From assembly GCA_000017645.1 (NCBI GenBank), contig CP000781.1:2963501-3027500 (forward strand): a stretch of 64,000 nucleotides of DNA. The letters are read 5' to 3'. The stretch is from Xanthobacter autotrophicus Py2 (GTDB lineage: Bacteria > Pseudomonadota > Alphaproteobacteria > Rhizobiales > Xanthobacteraceae). The notes below the pieces were generated by a model that did not search any database, had not been told where the DNA came from, and worked only from the letters and a program-made list of their open reading frames with translations. The translations under genes and the position numbers were made by a program. Below are positions 25,989 through 35,191 of the stretch, piece after piece (the first letter of the stretch is position 1; every line of letters starts with the position of its first letter).

Positions 25989-27777
25989 GGGACTCTCCGG
26001 GCGGACGCGGCTGTCCGCGGTCGATGGTGTCGGAAGGAAGGGGGGTGCCGCTGGCGTGGTGCGCGGCGACGAAGCCGAAGGTCATGGCCGGGCCGAGGGT
26101 GATGCCGCCCGCCGGATAGCGCCCGCCCATCATGCTCGACATGTCGTTGCCCACCGCATAGAGGCCGGCGATGGGGCTGCCCGAAGCGTCCAGCACCCGG
26201 GCATGGGCGTCGGTGGCGAGGCCGGCGAAGGTGCCGAGGCTGCCGGCCACCACCTTCACCGCATAAAACGGTCCGCGGGCGATGGGCGCGACGCAGGGAT
26301 TGGGCCGGTGCGCCGCGTCGCCCTGCACCCGGTTGTAGAGGCTGGAGCCGCGGCCGAAGGCGGGGTCCTCGCCGCGCGCGGCGGCGCGGTTATAATCCGC
26401 AAGGGTCTGTTCCAGCCCGTCGGCATCGATGCCGCAGGCGCGGGCCAGCTCGGCGAAGCTGTTGCCGCGCTTCAGATATCCACTGGCGAGCCACGGGCGC
26501 AGCGGGAACGGCCGGGGCCGCGTGCGGCCGAGGCCGTAGTGGCGCTGGAAGGCATGATCGCAGATCATCCAGGCTTCCACGGGCGCGCCAGGGGGCGTTG
26601 CCGCCAGTAGCGCGCGCATCACGTCGTGGTAGGAATCGGCTTCGTTGGTGAAACGTTGCCCGTCCGCGCGCACCATGATGAGGCCGGGCTTCGCGCGTTC
26701 GACGAGGTGGGGATAGGACGCCGGGGTGCCACTGGCCTGTGGGACCAGCGACACCGGTGCCCAGGCGCCGGCGTCCGAGAGGTCCGTACGCAAGCAGCCG
26801 CCAGCGGCCTCCCCCAGACGAATGCCGTCGCCGCTGTTGGTCTGCGGCGCCGCCGACCAGTGCTCGCGGCCGGTCGGTGCGTGGGGAAACAGCGCCGCCT
26901 TGCGAGCGAGGTCATGGGGAAAGCCGCCGCTCGCCAGCACCACGCCGCGCCGGGCGTGGATCTCATGCAGCGTTTCTCCGGAGCCCGCGATGATGCCCGC
27001 CACGCGCCCTTCTTCCACCAGCACCTCGCTGGCCGGGCACGAGGTCAGGATGGTCACGCCCAGATCGTCGGCCGATTTCAGCAGGCGGGCGATGAGGGCG
27101 TTGCCGTTGACCAGCTTCATGCCGCGGCCGTGGCGCGCCACGTCGATGAAATGGCGCAGGATGCGCCCGGCGGCATGGGTGAAGGAGGAGGCATTGCGCG
27201 TGGCCTCCAGGAAATGGAGCATGTCGCGCCCTGAGGCGATGCCCATCCCGAAGGGCGAGATGAGGTCAAGGGGCGCGCGCAGGTCGCAAATGCGCGCGCC
27301 GAGCAGCCGTCCGTCGAACGGCGCCGCGCACAGCGAGCGCCCGCCCTTGGCCGCACCGGGCGAGGTGTCGTGAAAATCGGGAACGGCGTTGCCGTCCACG
27401 AAGGCGAGGCTGGTGTTGCGGCGGAAGAAGTCCACCATGCGCGGACCCTGCTCCAGCAGCATGGTGGCCAGGGCCTCGTCATAGGCATTGCCCAGCTCGG
27501 CCTTCAGATAGGTGCGCGGCGCCTTGATGTCCTCGACGATCCCGGCCTCCACAGCCAGCGGATTGCGCGGGATCCACATCCATCCGCCGGACCAGGCGGT
27601 GGTGCCGCCGATCTTGGCATCCTTCTCCACCACGACCACCTCAAGGCCGAGGAGAGCGGCGGTGACGGCGGTGGCGAGGCCACCCGCTCCCGAGCCAATC
27701 ACCACGAGGTCGTAGGTTCTCGTCGGGTGATTGCGTGCGGCGCCGGAGGGCGCGATGGGGCCCGGATGCGGGTTCAT
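25978..27777 (-). CDS. KstD-like FAD-dependent ring dehydrogenase (operon B, second)
   Basis: A 599-residue flavoprotein with GSGAGGLATAV, EKDAKIGGTTAWSGGWMWIP and the C-terminal GLYAVGNDMSSMMGG and RYPAGGITLGP, whose Tyr aligns with the KstD catalytic Tyr. An N-terminal extension of about 25 residues and a C-terminal tail of about 20 lie outside the core. ATG 27777 overlaps the stop of the preceding flavoprotein by 4 bases. Two consecutive, divergent KstD-like enzymes suggest two ring dehydrogenations, or two regio- or stereo-specificities, in one pathway. Confidence 0.87.
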   Translation of the reverse strand: MNPHPGPIAPSGAARNHPTRTYDLVVIGSGAGGLATAVTAALLGLEVVVVEKDAKIGGTTAWSGGWMWIPRNPLAVEAGIVEDIKAPRTYLKAELGNAYDEALATMLLEQGPRMVDFFRRNTSLAFVDGNAVPDFHDTSPGAAKGGRSLCAAPFDGRLLGARICDLRAPLDLISPFGMGIASGRDMLHFLEATRNASSFTHAAGRILRHFIDVARHGRGMKLVNGNALIARLLKSADDLGVTILTSCPASEVLVEEGRVAGIIAGSGETLHEIHARRGVVLASGGFPHDLARKAALFPHAPTGREHWSAAPQTNSGDGIRLGEAAGGCLRTDLSDAGAWAPVSLVPQASGTPASYPHLVERAKPGLIMVRADGQRFTNEADSYHDVMRALLAATPPGAPVEAWMICDHAFQRHYGLGRTRPRPFPLRPWLASGYLKRGNSFAELARACGIDADGLEQTLADYNRAAARGEDPAFGRGSSLYNRVQGDAAHRPNPCVAPIARGPFYAVKVVAGSLGTFAGLATDAHARVLDASGSPIAGLYAVGNDMSSMMGGRYPAGGITLGPAMTFGFVAAHHASGTPLPSDTIDRGQPRPPGESHAL

Positions 27778-29495
27778 GGCCGCTGCTCCCCGGCTTGGCA
27801 GGCATGGCGCACGGCGCGATAGGCGAAGGTGATGGCCGGGCCGATGGTGATGCCCGGGCCGGGATAGGTCCCGCCCATGATGGACTGGGCCTCGTTGCCG
27901 CAGGCATAGAGGCCGGGAACCGGGCTGCCGTCCTCCTTCAGCACCCGCGCCCATTCGTCGATGACGAGGCCGGTGGCTGCACCGATGTCGCCGGGATAGA
28001 GCCGCACGGCGTAGAAGGGCGCGGTATCGATCGGGCCGAGGGTGGGATTGGGACCGTGCGCCGCATCGCCGTTGATCCGGTGATAGGCGGTGGTGCCGCG
28101 ACCGAACTGCGTATCGACACCGGTCTTGGCAAAGGTGTTCATGGCGCCGACTGTTTCTTCCAATACGGCGGCATCCATGTTCAGCTTCGCAGCGAGGGCG
28201 GCGATGGTGGGCGCTTCCACCAGATAGCCGTCGTCGAGGAACGGCTTCAGGTTGCGCGTGCCCATGCGCACCATGCCGAGGCCAAATCTCTTCAGGCCCA
28301 CCGCATCGGTGATGATGAAGCAGGGGATGGTCGGCCGATCCCGGTTCGCCGCGAACATGGCCTTGCCGAACTGGTGATAGGAGGTGGATTCGTTCACGAA
28401 GCGCCGCCCGGTCTGGTCCACGCACACGGTGCCTGGCTTGGAGCGGTCCATCACGAAATGGGGGAAGACCGCGGTGGAACCGTCGGCGCGGCGGCGCACC
28501 GAGACCGGCGCCCAGAAGGCCGGCTGGTCGCCCCCCGTGCCGAAGCGGGCGCCGAGCTTCAGGGCGAGGTCCTGCATGGCGCCGGTATGCCCGGGCGCGG
28601 CCGGGCTGTAGGCGGGTGTCGGCTTGGGCAGAAGCTCGGCACGGCGGGTGGGGTGGCGGTTGAAGCCGCCCGCCGCGATCACGAGGCCACGACGGACGCG
28701 GATCTGCCGCTCCGCGCCGTTCTGCGCCACGGTGACGCCTTCCACGCCGCCCCGCCCCGCGTCGACGGCGCGGACGGTGGCCTCCAGCAGGATCGGGACG
28801 TTGCGCGCCTTCAGGGATGCGAGCATGCGCCCGATCAGGGCGTTTCCCATCACCAGCCGGCTGCCGCGCCGCTGCGCCAGCCGGTCGCGGCCGTACCAGG
28901 CGAGGATCGAGGCGGCATGCCGGAAGGAGCGCCACGACTTCGTCAGTCCCAGCAGGTGCCCGATGTCGGTGCGGTCGATCATCATGCCGCCGAAGATGGT
29001 GAATTCCGGGATCGGCGGCCGGATGCGCGCGAGGTCTGCGCCGAGGCTGCGACCGTCGAAGGGCACCGGCTCCAGCGCCCGCCCGCGCAGGGTGGCGCCC
29101 TCATGGTCCTGCTCGTAGTCGGGATGGGTGGCGTAGGGGCGAAAGCGCACCTGCGACTGGTCTTCGAGGGTGGCGATGGCCTGCGGCCCGCTCTCCAGGA
29201 AGGCGCGCCGCAGCACCGCCGGGGAACGGTTGCCCACCACGCCATCCAGGAAGTGCTCGGCCTTATCGAGACTGTCATCCACCGCCACCTCGGAGGAGTG
29301 CCGGTTCATGGGGATCCAGGTGGTGGCAGCGGACAAGGCGGTGGTGCCGCCGACATATTCGGTGCGCTCCACCAGCAGCACCTTCAGGCCGGCGATGGCG
29401 GCGAACAGCGCCGTCGCCATTCCGCCGGCTCCGGAGCCGACGACGACGAGGTCATGGACATCGTCTGGGGGGAGGGCATCCAGGGTGGTGATCAT
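27774..29495 (-). CDS. KstD-like FAD-dependent ring dehydrogenase (operon B, first)
   Basis: A 573-residue flavoprotein with GSGAGGMATAL, ERTEYVGGTTALSAATTWIP, GLYACGNEAQSIMGG and TYPGPGITIGP, the last identical in layout to 3-ketosteroid dehydrogenases. It begins 9 bases after the AroE-like gene and overlaps the next flavoprotein by 4 bases. SAATTW replaces the SGG.(L/M)W of the other two copies, so its active-site entrance probably differs. The substrate is inferred to be a keto- or hydroxy-cyclohexane acid. Confidence 0.87.
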   Translation of the reverse strand: MITTLDALPPDDVHDLVVVGSGAGGMATALFAAIAGLKVLLVERTEYVGGTTALSAATTWIPMNRHSSEVAVDDSLDKAEHFLDGVVGNRSPAVLRRAFLESGPQAIATLEDQSQVRFRPYATHPDYEQDHEGATLRGRALEPVPFDGRSLGADLARIRPPIPEFTIFGGMMIDRTDIGHLLGLTKSWRSFRHAASILAWYGRDRLAQRRGSRLVMGNALIGRMLASLKARNVPILLEATVRAVDAGRGGVEGVTVAQNGAERQIRVRRGLVIAAGGFNRHPTRRAELLPKPTPAYSPAAPGHTGAMQDLALKLGARFGTGGDQPAFWAPVSVRRRADGSTAVFPHFVMDRSKPGTVCVDQTGRRFVNESTSYHQFGKAMFAANRDRPTIPCFIITDAVGLKRFGLGMVRMGTRNLKPFLDDGYLVEAPTIAALAAKLNMDAAVLEETVGAMNTFAKTGVDTQFGRGTTAYHRINGDAAHGPNPTLGPIDTAPFYAVRLYPGDIGAATGLVIDEWARVLKEDGSPVPGLYACGNEAQSIMGGTYPGPGITIGPAITFAYRAVRHACQAGEQRP

Positions 29496-29504
29496 GGCGC
29501 CGGC

Positions 29505-30311
29505 TCAAGCGTTGGAGTCGGTGTGCAGCAGGAAGTCCACCATCTTCTCCTGCAGGGCGAAGTACATCTCGGTGCCGGTGGAGGTGGGGCAGCCGGCGGC
29601 GCGGGCGGCGGCGATCAGCGGCGACACCGCCGGCTGGGTGATGACGCAGCCCACATGGGTCGCGGGCACGAGCCTCGTCACATCCACGGGCAGCGGATCG
29701 CCCTCCTTCATGCCCATGGGCGTGGCGTTGGCGACGAGGTCGAAGCCAGCGGGATCGGTGGAACCCGCCACCGCCCGGCCCTTGCCGAGGGTGTTGAGGC
29801 GGGCGACGAGGGCATCGCGCCGCGCCACATCGGCGTCATGGATGGCGAGCTCGGCAACGCCCGCATCGATCAGGGCGAGAGCGATGGCGGAACCCGCGCC
29901 GCCCGCCCCAACCAGCAGCGCCCGCTTGCCGTCAGGATCGAAGCCCGCATTGACCGCGGCGCTGACGAAGCCGAGGCCGTCCACGATGTCGCCATACCAA
30001 CCGCCTTCGGGTCGCTGGCGCATGATGTTCACCGAGCCGATGAAGGCGGCGCGGTCGGAGGCTTCGGCGCAGTGGGAGAAGCAGCCGAACTTGTGGGGCA
30101 CGGTGACGACGACGCCGCCGAGATTTTTCAGCTTGCCCGAGACGGCAAGCAGGTCGCCGAGATCCCCGGTTCCCACCTGCACCGGCACAAGGATGCCGTC
30201 ATGATTGCGGGAGAGAAAAGCTGCCGTCATGCCGGCGGGGGATTTCACCTGGGCGATCGGATCGCCGACGATGATGTAGAGGCGGGTGGCGCCGGACAGG
30301 TCGATGTTCAT
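29505..30311 (-). CDS. Shikimate/quinate dehydrogenase-like protein (AroE family), divergent
   Basis: A 268-residue AroE-family NAD(P) oxidoreductase. The catalytic Lys is kept in VTVPHK (residue 74), as is the catalytic Asp (residue 111) in GDIVDGLGF. The nucleotide motif is GAGGAG at 135-140. Differences from biosynthetic AroE are clear: the usual SLSP carboxylate-binding pair is VKSP (first Ser lost), NTDG is IVDG, and AVNT is SVNI. These changes and the catabolic operon point to a shikimate-like but different hydroxylated ring acid. It lies 26 bases after the transporter fusion; ATG 30311 follows GGAG. Housekeeping AroE is unlikely. Confidence 0.85.
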   Translation of the reverse strand: MNIDLSGATRLYIIVGDPIAQVKSPAGMTAAFLSRNHDGILVPVQVGTGDLGDLLAVSGKLKNLGGVVVTVPHKFGCFSHCAEASDRAAFIGSVNIMRQRPEGGWYGDIVDGLGFVSAAVNAGFDPDGKRALLVGAGGAGSAIALALIDAGVAELAIHDADVARRDALVARLNTLGKGRAVAGSTDPAGFDLVANATPMGMKEGDPLPVDVTRLVPATHVGCVITQPAVSPLIAAARAAGCPTSTGTEMYFALQEKMVDFLLHTDSNA

Positions 30312-30337
30312 GGGGGGCTCCGTGGAGATGGCGCGCG

Positions 30338-32866
30338 TCAGCTGGCCGCGGCGATGAGGTCTTCGCCCTGCACCACGCCCAGGAGGCGGGCCTGCAGGGC
30401 GTGATCGGCTTCGAGCCGCCCGGCGTCGCCGGCGAAGGCCACCTGCCCGTTCACCAGGACATAGGCGCGGTCGACGATGGGCAGGACGGTTTCGGTGTGG
30501 TGCTCGACGATCACCATGGCCACCTTGCCGCGCAGCTTCACGAGGGCTTCCATGACCTCGTTGACCACCGCGGGCGCGAGGCCCTCGAACGGCTCGTCGA
30601 GCAGGATGAGCCTGGACGGCATCACCAGGGCGCGGGCAATGGCCACCATCTGGCGCTCGCCGCCGGAGAGGTTCTCCGCCCGCGCCGCCTGGCGGGTCTT
30701 GAGCCGGGGGAACAGCTCGAACACCTCGTCCAGGCTGATGCCGCCGGGCCGGGCCGCCAGTTGCAGGTTCTCCACCACCGTCAGGTTGGGGAACAGGCGG
30801 CGGCCCTCCGGCACCAGGGAGATGCCGCGGCGGTTGATCTCGTAGGGGCGCAGGCCGGTCAGCGCCTCGCCCTTCAGCTTAAGCTCGCCGGCGGCGAGGG
30901 GCAGGCTGCCGGTGAGGGCACGCAGGGTCGTGGTCTTGCCCACGCCGTTGCGGCCAAGCAGCGCCACCGCCTCGCCCTCGTGCACCACGAGATCGATGCC
31001 GGCGAGGACGCTGGAGCCGTTGTAGCCGGCAACCATGCCCCTGGCTTCGAGGAGGATCGGGGCGGCGGCATGGGCTTGGCGCTCCACCGCCGGAGGGGCG
31101 GCGCGCTCGCCGTCCTTGGCTGCGCCGAGATAGGCGGCGATCACCTCCGGATGGGCGGCCACCTCCAGCGGCGGCCCGTCGGCGACGATACGGCCCTGGT
31201 GCAGCACCGAGATGCGATCGGAGATGGCAAGGACGCGGTCGATGTCGTGCTCGATGAGCAGCACCGCATGGCTGCGCGACAATCGCTTGATGAGATCGGC
31301 CACCACCACGCGGTCCGCCTCGGCGAGACCGGCCAGCGGTTCGTCCAGGAGCAGCAGCTTGGAGTCGATGGAAAGCGTCACGGCGATCTCCAGCAGGCGC
31401 TTGGCGCCGTGAGGCAGATCGGCGCTGCGCGCGGCCGCCTTGTCGGCGAGGCCCACGGCGTCGAGCAGCGACCAGGCCCGGGCGTTGATCGCATCCAGGC
31501 TATGGGCGTCCACGAACAGGCCCCGCGCCCCGCGACGCTGCGCCTGCACCGCGACGCGCACGTTCTCGAACACGGTCAGGTGGGGGAAGATGGACAGGAT
31601 CTGGAACGAGCGGCCCATGCCGAGCCTGGCCCGGGCGTGAAGCGGCAGGTGGGTGACGTCCGCTCCCTCGAACAGGACCTGTCCGGCTGTTGGCGGCAGC
31701 ACGCCCGTGAGCATGTTGAAGAAGGTGGTCTTGCCGGCGCCGTTCGGCCCGATGATGGTGTGCAGCGTGTTGGGATAGACGGTAAAATCGATGCTCCTGG
31801 CCGTGACGAGACTGCCGAAGCTCTTGTTCAGCCCCCGCGTTTCGAGGATCGGTTTGCGCGGATCGAGCGCCTGCAATGCGCTGGAATACGGCACGATAAG
31901 CCCGGGGCGCGGTGGGATGGTGTTGCGTGTCAGGGTCCAGCGCTCGCAGCGGAACAGCCGCTGGACGAGGCCCTGGATGCCTTCCGGAGAGACCAGCGCG
32001 AAGGCGATGAGCAGCGGAGCAAAGATCAGCCACCAGTTTTCGGTGATGGCGGAGAGGCGGTTTTCAAGCACGATGAAGGTGATGGCGCCCCACAGCGGGC
32101 CGAGGAAGTGGTGCACGCCGCCGAGCACCGTCATCAGCAGGCTGTCGCCGGCATGCTGCCAGCCGAGATTGTTGGCATAGACGCCCTGCAGCAGGAAGGT
32201 GAGCAGCGCGCCGGCATAGCCGACCACGACTGCGCACAGGGTGAAGCCCACGAGCCGCACGCGGTAGACGTCATAGCCGAGGCTCGCCGCCCGCACGTCG
32301 TTGTCACGCACCGCCTGGAGCACGCGCCCGAACGGCGCGTGGGCGAGGCGCCACAGCAGCCACATCACCCCGACCACGGTCGCCACCACGAAGACATGGA
32401 AGGTCAACGGGCTCTCCATGAGCGGTCGCGGGACGCCCTGGATGCCGTTCTCGCCGCCGGTGACGGAGGTCCATTTGAAGGCGATCTCGAACGCGATCTG
32501 CGAGCAGGCGAGCGTCAGCAGGGAAAAATAGAGCCCCTTGCGCCTCAGGATGACAGCGCCGATGCCAAGGCCCAACACGGCGGCGAACACCATCGACAGG
32601 CCCAGCGCGCCGATCTCGTTGCCGCCGAGCCCAAGGATGAAGTAGGCCGCAGCATAGCTTGTACAGCCGAAGAAGACCGATGCGCCGAAGGGCACGAGGC
32701 CGGTGTAGCCGATCAGCAGGTTCACCCCGGCGCCGTAGAGCGCGTAGATGGCGATCTGGGTGACGAGCTGGATCGGGGCGCCGAGGGCGAGCCACAGCGC
32801 GCTGAGCGCGCCCAGCACCACGGCGGTCCACAGGACGGGATGGAGGAGTACGGCGCGGAGGGTCAT
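30338..32866 (-). CDS. LivM-LivG-LivF triple fusion: ABC permease plus two ATPases
   Basis: An 842-residue protein joining three usually separate subunits. Residues 1-305 are a LivM-type permease with about 8-9 spans (YALYGAGVNLLIGYTGLVPF, GGVHHFLGPLWGA). Residues about 340-585 are a LivG-type ATPase with Walker A GPNGAGKT (373-380), a degenerate signature LPHGAKR (484-490) and Walker B LLLLDEP. Residues about 603-842 are a LivF-type ATPase with GRNGVGKT (638-645), the canonical LSGGERQ and LILLDEP. Separate genes are the rule in HAAT transporters. It overlaps LivH by 4 bases. It energises uptake of the cluster's acid substrate, by inference. Confidence 0.92.
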   Translation of the reverse strand: MTLRAVLLHPVLWTAVVLGALSALWLALGAPIQLVTQIAIYALYGAGVNLLIGYTGLVPFGASVFFGCTSYAAAYFILGLGGNEIGALGLSMVFAAVLGLGIGAVILRRKGLYFSLLTLACSQIAFEIAFKWTSVTGGENGIQGVPRPLMESPLTFHVFVVATVVGVMWLLWRLAHAPFGRVLQAVRDNDVRAASLGYDVYRVRLVGFTLCAVVVGYAGALLTFLLQGVYANNLGWQHAGDSLLMTVLGGVHHFLGPLWGAITFIVLENRLSAITENWWLIFAPLLIAFALVSPEGIQGLVQRLFRCERWTLTRNTIPPRPGLIVPYSSALQALDPRKPILETRGLNKSFGSLVTARSIDFTVYPNTLHTIIGPNGAGKTTFFNMLTGVLPPTAGQVLFEGADVTHLPLHARARLGMGRSFQILSIFPHLTVFENVRVAVQAQRRGARGLFVDAHSLDAINARAWSLLDAVGLADKAAARSADLPHGAKRLLEIAVTLSIDSKLLLLDEPLAGLAEADRVVVADLIKRLSRSHAVLLIEHDIDRVLAISDRISVLHQGRIVADGPPLEVAAHPEVIAAYLGAAKDGERAAPPAVERQAHAAAPILLEARGMVAGYNGSSVLAGIDLVVHEGEAVALLGRNGVGKTTTLRALTGSLPLAAGELKLKGEALTGLRPYEINRRGISLVPEGRRLFPNLTVVENLQLAARPGGISLDEVFELFPRLKTRQAARAENLSGGERQMVAIARALVMPSRLILLDEPFEGLAPAVVNEVMEALVKLRGKVAMVIVEHHTETVLPIVDRAYVLVNGQVAFAGDAGRLEADHALQARLLGVVQGEDLIAAAS

Positions 32867-33732
32867 TCGAAGCGCTCCCACTTCTCGCCGAAGAGGCCGC
32901 GGGGGCGCGCGATGAGGACGACGGCCATGAGCACGTACATCGCGACGCCGGACCAATCGGGATAGAATTGAACTGTCAGGGCGGTGACGAGGCCCACCAT
33001 GAGGCCGGCGACGATGGCGCCGCGGTAGGATCCGAGGCCGCCGATGGTGACGATGACGAAGGCCGGCATGATCGCCGCCGCGCCGATGGCGGGGCTTACC
33101 GTCCAGAGCGGGCCGGCCAGCATGCCGGCAAGGCCGGCGAGCAGGCAGCCGATGCCGAACACGCCTGAAAGCACGATGGGCAGGTTTATGCCGAGCAGGC
33201 CCACCATCTCGGGATCACGCGAGCCCGCTCGGATGATGCGGCCGAACGGCGTGAAGGCAAGGAACGCCCAGAACGCGACCAGCGCTGCGATGGTCACGCA
33301 CAAAACCGCCACGCGGTAGGTGGTGATCAGGATCGCACCCCATTCCACGAAGCCGGCCAGCGGCCTCGGCGGGCTGAAGGGCTGGGGTGCGCCGCCGAAG
33401 ACGAGGCGGAGCACCGCTTCCACCAGCAGGGCCAGCGCGAAGGTGAGGATCAGGCTGATGAGCGGCTCCTTGTCATAGAGCCGCCGGATCAGAACCATCT
33501 CCACGACCATGCCGATGAGGCCGGTGAGCAGCGGCGCCAGCAGCGCCGCGCCCCATCCGAACTGTTGCGTCAGCACCAGGGCGAGATAGGCGCCGATGGC
33601 GAAGAAGGCGCCGTGCGCAAAGTTCACGATGCCCAGCATGCCGAAGATGATCGACAGGCCGACAGCAATCAGAACGTAGAGAAATCCTAGTACCAGGCCA
33701 TTTACCGCCTGCGATAAGATCATGTCGAGCAT
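32863..33732 (-). CDS. LivH-type ABC permease
   Basis: A 289-residue inner-membrane permease of the branched-chain amino-acid class, with NGLVLGFLYVLIAVGLSIIF and GMLGIVNFAHGAFFAIGAY at the N-terminus and TIGGLGSYRGAIVAGL near the C-terminus. It pairs with the LivM domain of the fusion. ATG 33732 is preferred over 33738 because GAGGAC then lies 8 bases upstream. It is separated from its binding-protein gene by about 93 bases containing a strong hairpin. Confidence 0.9.
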   Translation of the reverse strand: MLDMILSQAVNGLVLGFLYVLIAVGLSIIFGMLGIVNFAHGAFFAIGAYLALVLTQQFGWGAALLAPLLTGLIGMVVEMVLIRRLYDKEPLISLILTFALALLVEAVLRLVFGGAPQPFSPPRPLAGFVEWGAILITTYRVAVLCVTIAALVAFWAFLAFTPFGRIIRAGSRDPEMVGLLGINLPIVLSGVFGIGCLLAGLAGMLAGPLWTVSPAIGAAAIMPAFVIVTIGGLGSYRGAIVAGLMVGLVTALTVQFYPDWSGVAMYVLMAVVLIARPRGLFGEKWERFE

Positions 33733-33769
33733 TACCATGTCCTCGTGGGGGCAGCCGCGCGCGACCGGT

Positions 33770-33791
33770 CGCGGTCCCGCGTGGGACCGCG
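33770..33791 (-). terminator. Intercistronic hairpin after the operon B binding-protein gene
   Basis: CGCGGTCCC and GGGACCGCG form a perfect 9-base stem with a GCGT loop, 35 bases downstream of the binding-protein stop and upstream of LivH. No U-tract follows. Like the hairpin at 18529 it probably protects or partly terminates the message so that binding protein exceeds membrane components. Confidence 0.5.
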
Positions 33792-33825
33792 TCCAGGACT
33801 CCGCGCGCCGCGAAGCAGCGGATGC

Positions 33826-35079
33826 TCAGATGCTTTCCATCTTGCAGGCCGAGGCGCTCTCGGGGCCGTAGAGGGCGTTCGCCTCGGCCTCGGTCTTCGG
33901 CACCTCCGCCTTGACGTCGAAGAAGTCCCACTTGTCGGTAATCTTCGGCTTCACGCCGAGCACGACCACGGTGCTCGTCAACTGGTGGTCGAAGGGCCGG
34001 AAGGAGATCTCGCGCGTCCCGCCGCGCTTGGTCTGCCAGCGCTCGATTGCGTTGACGACCGCCGTCGGGTCCGTGGAGCCGGCGGCCTCGATGGAATCAA
34101 GAAGGATGTTGGTGCCGAACCATCCCATCCAGGCCTTGTCGGCTGGAGGGCGATTGTATTTCTTCTCGTATGCCGCCGTCATGGCCTGTTCATCTGGCGG
34201 ATTGGCGGGGTTCTTGTAGTACCAGGTGCTGGTGTAGAGACCGTCGGCGGCCTCGGGTCCCACGCCCCACAGGTCGGTGTTGCCTACCGCAATTTCCGCG
34301 AACGGGATGCGACCACGCATGCCCAGTTCGTTCCATTGCTTCAGGAAGCCCATGAGGTCGCTGCCGGCGATGCCGCCGATGACGACGTCGGGCTTGGCGG
34401 CGCGAATCTTCAGAATGAAGGAGGAGAAGTCCTGCGTGCCCACGGGCACGTCATCGGCACCCACGATGGTGCCGCCGTTGTCCTTGGCGTACTGGCCGAA
34501 GAAGCGCTTGACGTCCTGGCCGAAGGCATAGGCGGCTGTCAGCAGGTACCATTTCTTGCCGATGGCGGCGGCCTGGGGGGCCAGCACCCGGGCCTGCACC
34601 TCCACCGGGGCCTGGGTGCGGAAAGTGTAGCGATTGCAGGACGCTCCGGTCAGGGCGTCGGCCGCGGCATTGGTCGCTATGAAGGGCACCTTTGCCTTCT
34701 TGGCCACCGCCGAGATGGCGAAGGCGTGGGACGAGAGCGCCCCGCCGACAAGGCCGGCCACCTTGTGCTCGCCGACCAGGCGCTCGGCATTCTGCTGGGC
34801 GCCCTGTGGATTGGGTTCATCCAGCCAGACAATCTCCGTCGGCCGCCCGAGCAGGGTGCCGCCGCGTTGTTCCAGCGCAAGGAAGCTGCCCTGGGCGAGA
34901 TGCTCGGACTGGCCGACGATGGGGCCGGTCTTGCCGTAGAGCATGCCAATGCGGATCGGCTCGGCTGCATGGGCGCGGCTGACCCACGGCATGGCGATGG
35001 CGCCGGCGGTCGCGCCGAGCAGCAGGTTGCGTCGATTGATGGCGAATGCGCCGGAGCGCGGACTCGTTTCGTCGCCCAT
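33826..35079 (-). CDS. ABC-transporter substrate-binding protein (leucine-binding type), operon B
   Basis: A 417-residue periplasmic binding protein. The Tat-type signal has NRRNLLLGATAGAIAMP, with cleavage after AHA. The mature part begins EPIRIGMLYGKTGPIVGQS and includes VGGALSSHAFAISAVAKKAK, typical of the amide/aromatic-acid branch of the family. ATG 35079 follows GGGAGGACAGG. First gene of operon B, next to its LivH/LivMGF partners and divergent from the IclR regulator. Cargo unknown. Confidence 0.9.
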   Translation of the reverse strand: MGDETSPRSGAFAINRRNLLLGATAGAIAMPWVSRAHAAEPIRIGMLYGKTGPIVGQSEHLAQGSFLALEQRGGTLLGRPTEIVWLDEPNPQGAQQNAERLVGEHKVAGLVGGALSSHAFAISAVAKKAKVPFIATNAAADALTGASCNRYTFRTQAPVEVQARVLAPQAAAIGKKWYLLTAAYAFGQDVKRFFGQYAKDNGGTIVGADDVPVGTQDFSSFILKIRAAKPDVVIGGIAGSDLMGFLKQWNELGMRGRIPFAEIAVGNTDLWGVGPEAADGLYTSTWYYKNPANPPDEQAMTAAYEKKYNRPPADKAWMGWFGTNILLDSIEAAGSTDPTAVVNAIERWQTKRGGTREISFRPFDHQLTSTVVVLGVKPKITDKWDFFDVKAEVPKTEAEANALYGPESASACKMESI

Positions 35080-35191
35080 CCTGTCCTCCCTGGACACGGT
35101 TTTCCCGGAATGCCCGCTTTGCGGATTTTTTGGTGGTGGCCCGAATGCTCGCGATGGAGCGTTCGTCGGACGGCTCATTCGGTAGCATGAC

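Noticed and set aside
25978..28935. A single 985-codon fused flavoprotein
   Set aside because: The upstream part of the frame is an off-frame shadow of the first flavoprotein; the real gene starts at 27777 with a 4-base overlap.
29505..30311. Housekeeping shikimate dehydrogenase (aroE)
   Set aside because: Altered substrate-binding motifs and position inside a catabolic operon argue against a biosynthetic role.
27735..32965. Two long plus-strand frames (27735-30404 and 30401-32965)
   Set aside because: Both lie opposite the flavoproteins, AroE-like gene and transporter fusion; their translations show no domains.
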